A DNA stretch of 64,000 nucleotides from NCBI GenBank assembly GCA_022799355.1, contig JAAWOG010000009.1, positions 1 to 64,000 of the forward strand, given 5' to 3'. The first letter of the stretch is position 1. Every line of letters begins with the position of its first letter. The notes under the pieces were generated by a model, which searched no databases, was not told the origin of the DNA, and saw only the letters and a list, made by a program, of their open reading frames with translations. Both the position numbers and the translations under genes were made by a program. The stretch comes from Lachnospiraceae bacterium (GTDB lineage Bacteria; Bacillota; Clostridia; Lachnospirales; Lachnospiraceae). Positions 61,763 to 64,000 of the stretch are shown here, in pieces.

Positions 61763-62662
61763 CTATTCCTCCTTTAATATAAGTCTGTAAATTTTACTGA
61801 TCAGGTAACATATCACGAATACAATGATGCCCCAGGCGGACGCTTTTCCGAACTGCAGGTCGTTAAAAGCGGTTCCGTAGATACTCAGGCTCACCAGATC
61901 CGTCGCCTTACCCGGACCGCCTCCGGTCATCGTATAGACAAGCGTGTACTGTTTGAACCACCATACGCTGTCCAGAATCAGCGTTGTTGTCAGCACAGGG
62001 CGCAGTCCCGGTATCGTCACATGCAGAAACTGTTTCCATTTTGTCGCGCCGTCGATCATGGCCGCCTCATATAAGTCCTTTGATACGCTCTGCAGACCGG
62101 AGAGGATCATGGTCATAACAAGCGGGTATCCTTTCCAGATACAGACAAACACGATAGTCGGAAACGCCAGACTTCCTGAGCTGAGCCACGACATATTGCT
62201 GCTGATCAGTCCCATTGATTTTAAAATAGCATTTAATACGCCGTACATCGGGTTCAGTATCCATGTAAAAAGCAGCGCTATCACGCTCTCCGGGAACAGC
62301 CAGGGCAGCATAAAGATCACACGGAACAGCGTCCTTCCCTTAAATTCCTTATTCAGAAGCGAAGCCAGAATAAATCCAAGCAGGAAGTGTCCTATCACAA
62401 CAAGTATCATAAATTTAAAAGTCAAAAGGACAGAAGAATAGAATTCCGAATTTGTAAATGCCTGAATATAGTATCTTAGCCCCACAAATTTCCATTTCGT
62501 CACAAGGTTTGTATTATAAAAACTGATATACAGTCCGTATGCCATCGGGTAAATGATCATGGCGACCATGGCAAAAGCCGCCGGTCCGATAAAAGCATAT
62601 CCCACGGACTGCCTTTTTTCCACTTTGCCTTTCTTTGTCTGTTTTTTTGTTATATTTTTCAT
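61763..62662 (-). CDS. Carbohydrate ABC permease, MalF type
   Basis: CUT1 permease of 299 residues with six membrane helices and the EAA loop DLYEAAMIDGATKWKQFLHVTIPGL. ATG at 62662 has AAGGAAG seven bases upstream; the frame is open 30 codons further. Partners the MalG-type permease that follows. Confidence 0.92.
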   Translation of the reverse strand: MKNITKKQTKKGKVEKRQSVGYAFIGPAAFAMVAMIIYPMAYGLYISFYNTNLVTKWKFVGLRYYIQAFTNSEFYSSVLLTFKFMILVVIGHFLLGFILASLLNKEFKGRTLFRVIFMLPWLFPESVIALLFTWILNPMYGVLNAILKSMGLISSNMSWLSSGSLAFPTIVFVCIWKGYPLVMTMILSGLQSVSKDLYEAAMIDGATKWKQFLHVTIPGLRPVLTTTLILDSVWWFKQYTLVYTMTGGGPGKATDLVSLSIYGTAFNDLQFGKASAWGIIVFVICYLISKIYRLILKEE

Positions 62663-62788
62663 TTCACTTCCTTCTTTCATAAGCGGCGATCTTTCATAAA
62701 ACGATTGATCCGATGCTTCCTTTTGGCAAAACAAGTGAGGAAAACTCCCCACTTGTTTTATGCGGTATCAATTTATTGATATGGGTGT

Positions 62789-64000
62789 TTAGTTGTATTC
62801 TTCCAGCAATGTTTCCATCTCTTTTACAAGATCATCCACCGCCTGTTCGTTCGTCTTGTCACCGCTGAATACTGCTGAGTAAGCATCACCAAGTACACTC
62901 TTTAAAGCGCTCATGCCCGGGAAATTGATTACATCAATACATCCTGCATCTATGGTGCCAAGATAACCTGCGTAGTCATCACCGGTAATGTAGTCTACCT
63001 TCTGTCCCTCAACGGTTGACGGAATCTTTCCGCTGGACTGCCAGAATTTATATTCCGGATCATTGACACTGAAAAATTTCAAAAATTCAACTGCCGCCGC
63101 TTTCTCCGCATCATCAGCCATGCTGCAGAGCGCATATCCTTCCGCATTGAGCATTGTACCGGGATGGTCGCCGGGAATCGGGAAAGAACCAAGTTTTCCT
63201 TCCAGATCCGGGTTATTCGCGTAAGCCACGCCGAGAGCGTTGCTGCCGGATAGGATCATGCTTGTATAACCCATTGCAAAGTAGTTTGCCGCCGTAGCGT
63301 AATCCACTTCCGTGATACCTGTCGGAACCACGCCGTCAACATTGTTCATATTTGTCCAGAATGTAAATGCATCCACAAAGCCTTCGGAACCGATATCTGT
63401 TGTCCACTCGCCGGTGGAATTATCAACCAGTGTATATCCCTGACTCCATAAGTAACTCTGGAAACGGCTCTGTCCGGAGGAGTTATTGGAACCAACCATG
63501 GAAAATCCCCACTGATCGATCTCGCCGTCGCCGTCAGAATCCACCGTAAGCGTTTTTGCACAGTTCAGGAACTCATCCCATGTCTTGGGAACGGAAAGCC
63601 CCGCCTCATCAAATCTGTCTTTTCTGTAGATCACAGCACTGGGCTGAACATCGATGGGATAAAATGCCATCTGATCATCTAATGTGCAGGCTTCAATGAT
63701 ACCATTTGCAAAAGAGTTCAATGTTTCATCATCAAGCTGGCCTTTCAGATCTTCCATCAGTCCCAAATCAAACAGGCTGGGAGCCTGATCCACACTCGTA
63801 AAGAACAGTGTCGGCAGATCATCCGGTGATGTTGCCATTGCAGCAAGTTTTGTGTAAATATCATTACTGCTGATTGCTGTCACTTCCACTGTAATATTGG
63901 GATACTGCTCCATAAATTTTTCAGCATACTCATAGATATACTGACCATGGGGATCTTCACTCGCGTATGCGCATAAAACTGTGACAGTAACATTCTCATC
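62789..64000 (-). CDS. Extracellular solute-binding protein of the CUT1 importer (5' end missing)
   Basis: Sugar-binding lipoprotein of family 1; 403 codons plus stop lie inside the window and the gene runs past base 64000, so the signal peptide is not seen. Segments visible: YIYEYAEKFMEQYPN, LPTLFFTSVDQAPSLFDLG, PAVIYRKDRFDEAGL-type QPSAVIYRKDRFDEAGLSVP, and DSDGDGEIDQWGF. No earlier stop occurs in frame up to the window edge. First known gene of the operon through the PLP enzyme; 126 bp separate it from the MalF-type gene. Confidence 0.9.
   Translation of the reverse strand, partial: DENVTVTVLCAYASEDPHGQYIYEYAEKFMEQYPNITVEVTAISSNDIYTKLAAMATSPDDLPTLFFTSVDQAPSLFDLGLMEDLKGQLDDETLNSFANGIIEACTLDDQMAFYPIDVQPSAVIYRKDRFDEAGLSVPKTWDEFLNCAKTLTVDSDGDGEIDQWGFSMVGSNNSSGQSRFQSYLWSQGYTLVDNSTGEWTTDIGSEGFVDAFTFWTNMNNVDGVVPTGITEVDYATAANYFAMGYTSMILSGSNALGVAYANNPDLEGKLGSFPIPGDHPGTMLNAEGYALCSMADDAEKAAAVEFLKFFSVNDPEYKFWQSSGKIPSTVEGQKVDYITGDDYAGYLGTIDAGCIDVINFPGMSALKSVLGDAYSAVFSGDKTNEQAVDDLVKEMETLLEEYN

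Noticed and set aside
1-64000. Search for rRNA, tRNA, prophage and insertion-sequence genes
   Set aside because: No cloverleaf, rRNA segment, integrase or transposase reading frame was recognised; the Rpn gene is the only mobile-element-related protein.

Overview
The window looks like chromosome of a low-to-mid GC, anaerobic, Gram-positive spore-former of the Clostridia, most likely a Lachnospiraceae member. The evidence is the conserved sporulation/division neighbourhood (hup, rqcP, yabP, yabQ, divIC, spoIIE, tilS, hpt, ftsH), the oxygen-sensitive ribonucleotide reductase NrdD/NrdG, a class B sortase, and many ribose-type sugar ABC importers with YesM/YesN-type regulators. Nearly all genes are on the minus strand. 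I see no rRNA, tRNA, CRISPR, prophage or intact insertion sequence.

Layout. 1-7.6 kb: housekeeping and sporulation block (ftsH, hpt, tilS, a short spoIIE, divIC, yabQ, yabP, rqcP, hup). 7.7-14.1 kb: galactofuranose-type importer (ytfQ, ytfR, ytfT, yjfF) and a divergent GntR-headed regulator. 14.1-18.4 kb: sensor kinase, membrane-anchored sugar-binding protein and AraC-type response regulator, which together look like a three-component sugar sensor. 18.6-28.2 kb: an eight-gene operon (sgcQ-like, SIS, nagB, ribulokinase-like, binding protein, ATPase, two permeases) preceded by a DeoR regulator. 28.2-37.4 kb: sortase B, Rpn-family nuclease with an internal repeat, pgi, a membrane protein, a TSCPD protein, murG, an ECF sigma/anti-sigma pair and a GH25 lysozyme. 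37.6-41.8 kb: cation/proton antiporter, nrdG, nrdD. 42.1-50.4 kb: a third ribose/xylose-type importer with an FGGY kinase and an alpha/beta hydrolase, with a divergent LacI regulator. 50.5-54.0 kb: S-adenosylhomocysteine recycling genes (mtnN, ahcY, mtaD). 54.3-55.3 kb: an aldo/keto reductase. 55.5-64 kb: a CUT1 sugar importer followed by an enolase-superfamily dehydratase, a D-aminoacylase-like hydrolase, a SelA-like PLP enzyme and a 2-hydroxyacid dehydrogenase.

How it fits together. The accessory part is a set of separately controlled sugar-catabolic operons. Each pairs an importer with a local regulator (GntR, two-component, DeoR or LacI), and several carry clear promoters and operator-like repeats. 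In all three ribose-type operons a stem-loop lies just behind the binding-protein gene, as expected if that protein is made in excess over the membrane parts. The least familiar pieces are the sgcQ/SIS/nagB/ribulokinase operon, the CUT1/dehydratase/deacylase/PLP-lyase operon, the SAH deaminase next to a Thermotoga-type AhcY, a SpoIIE without its membrane domain, and a 156-bp palindromic element at 57779-57934.
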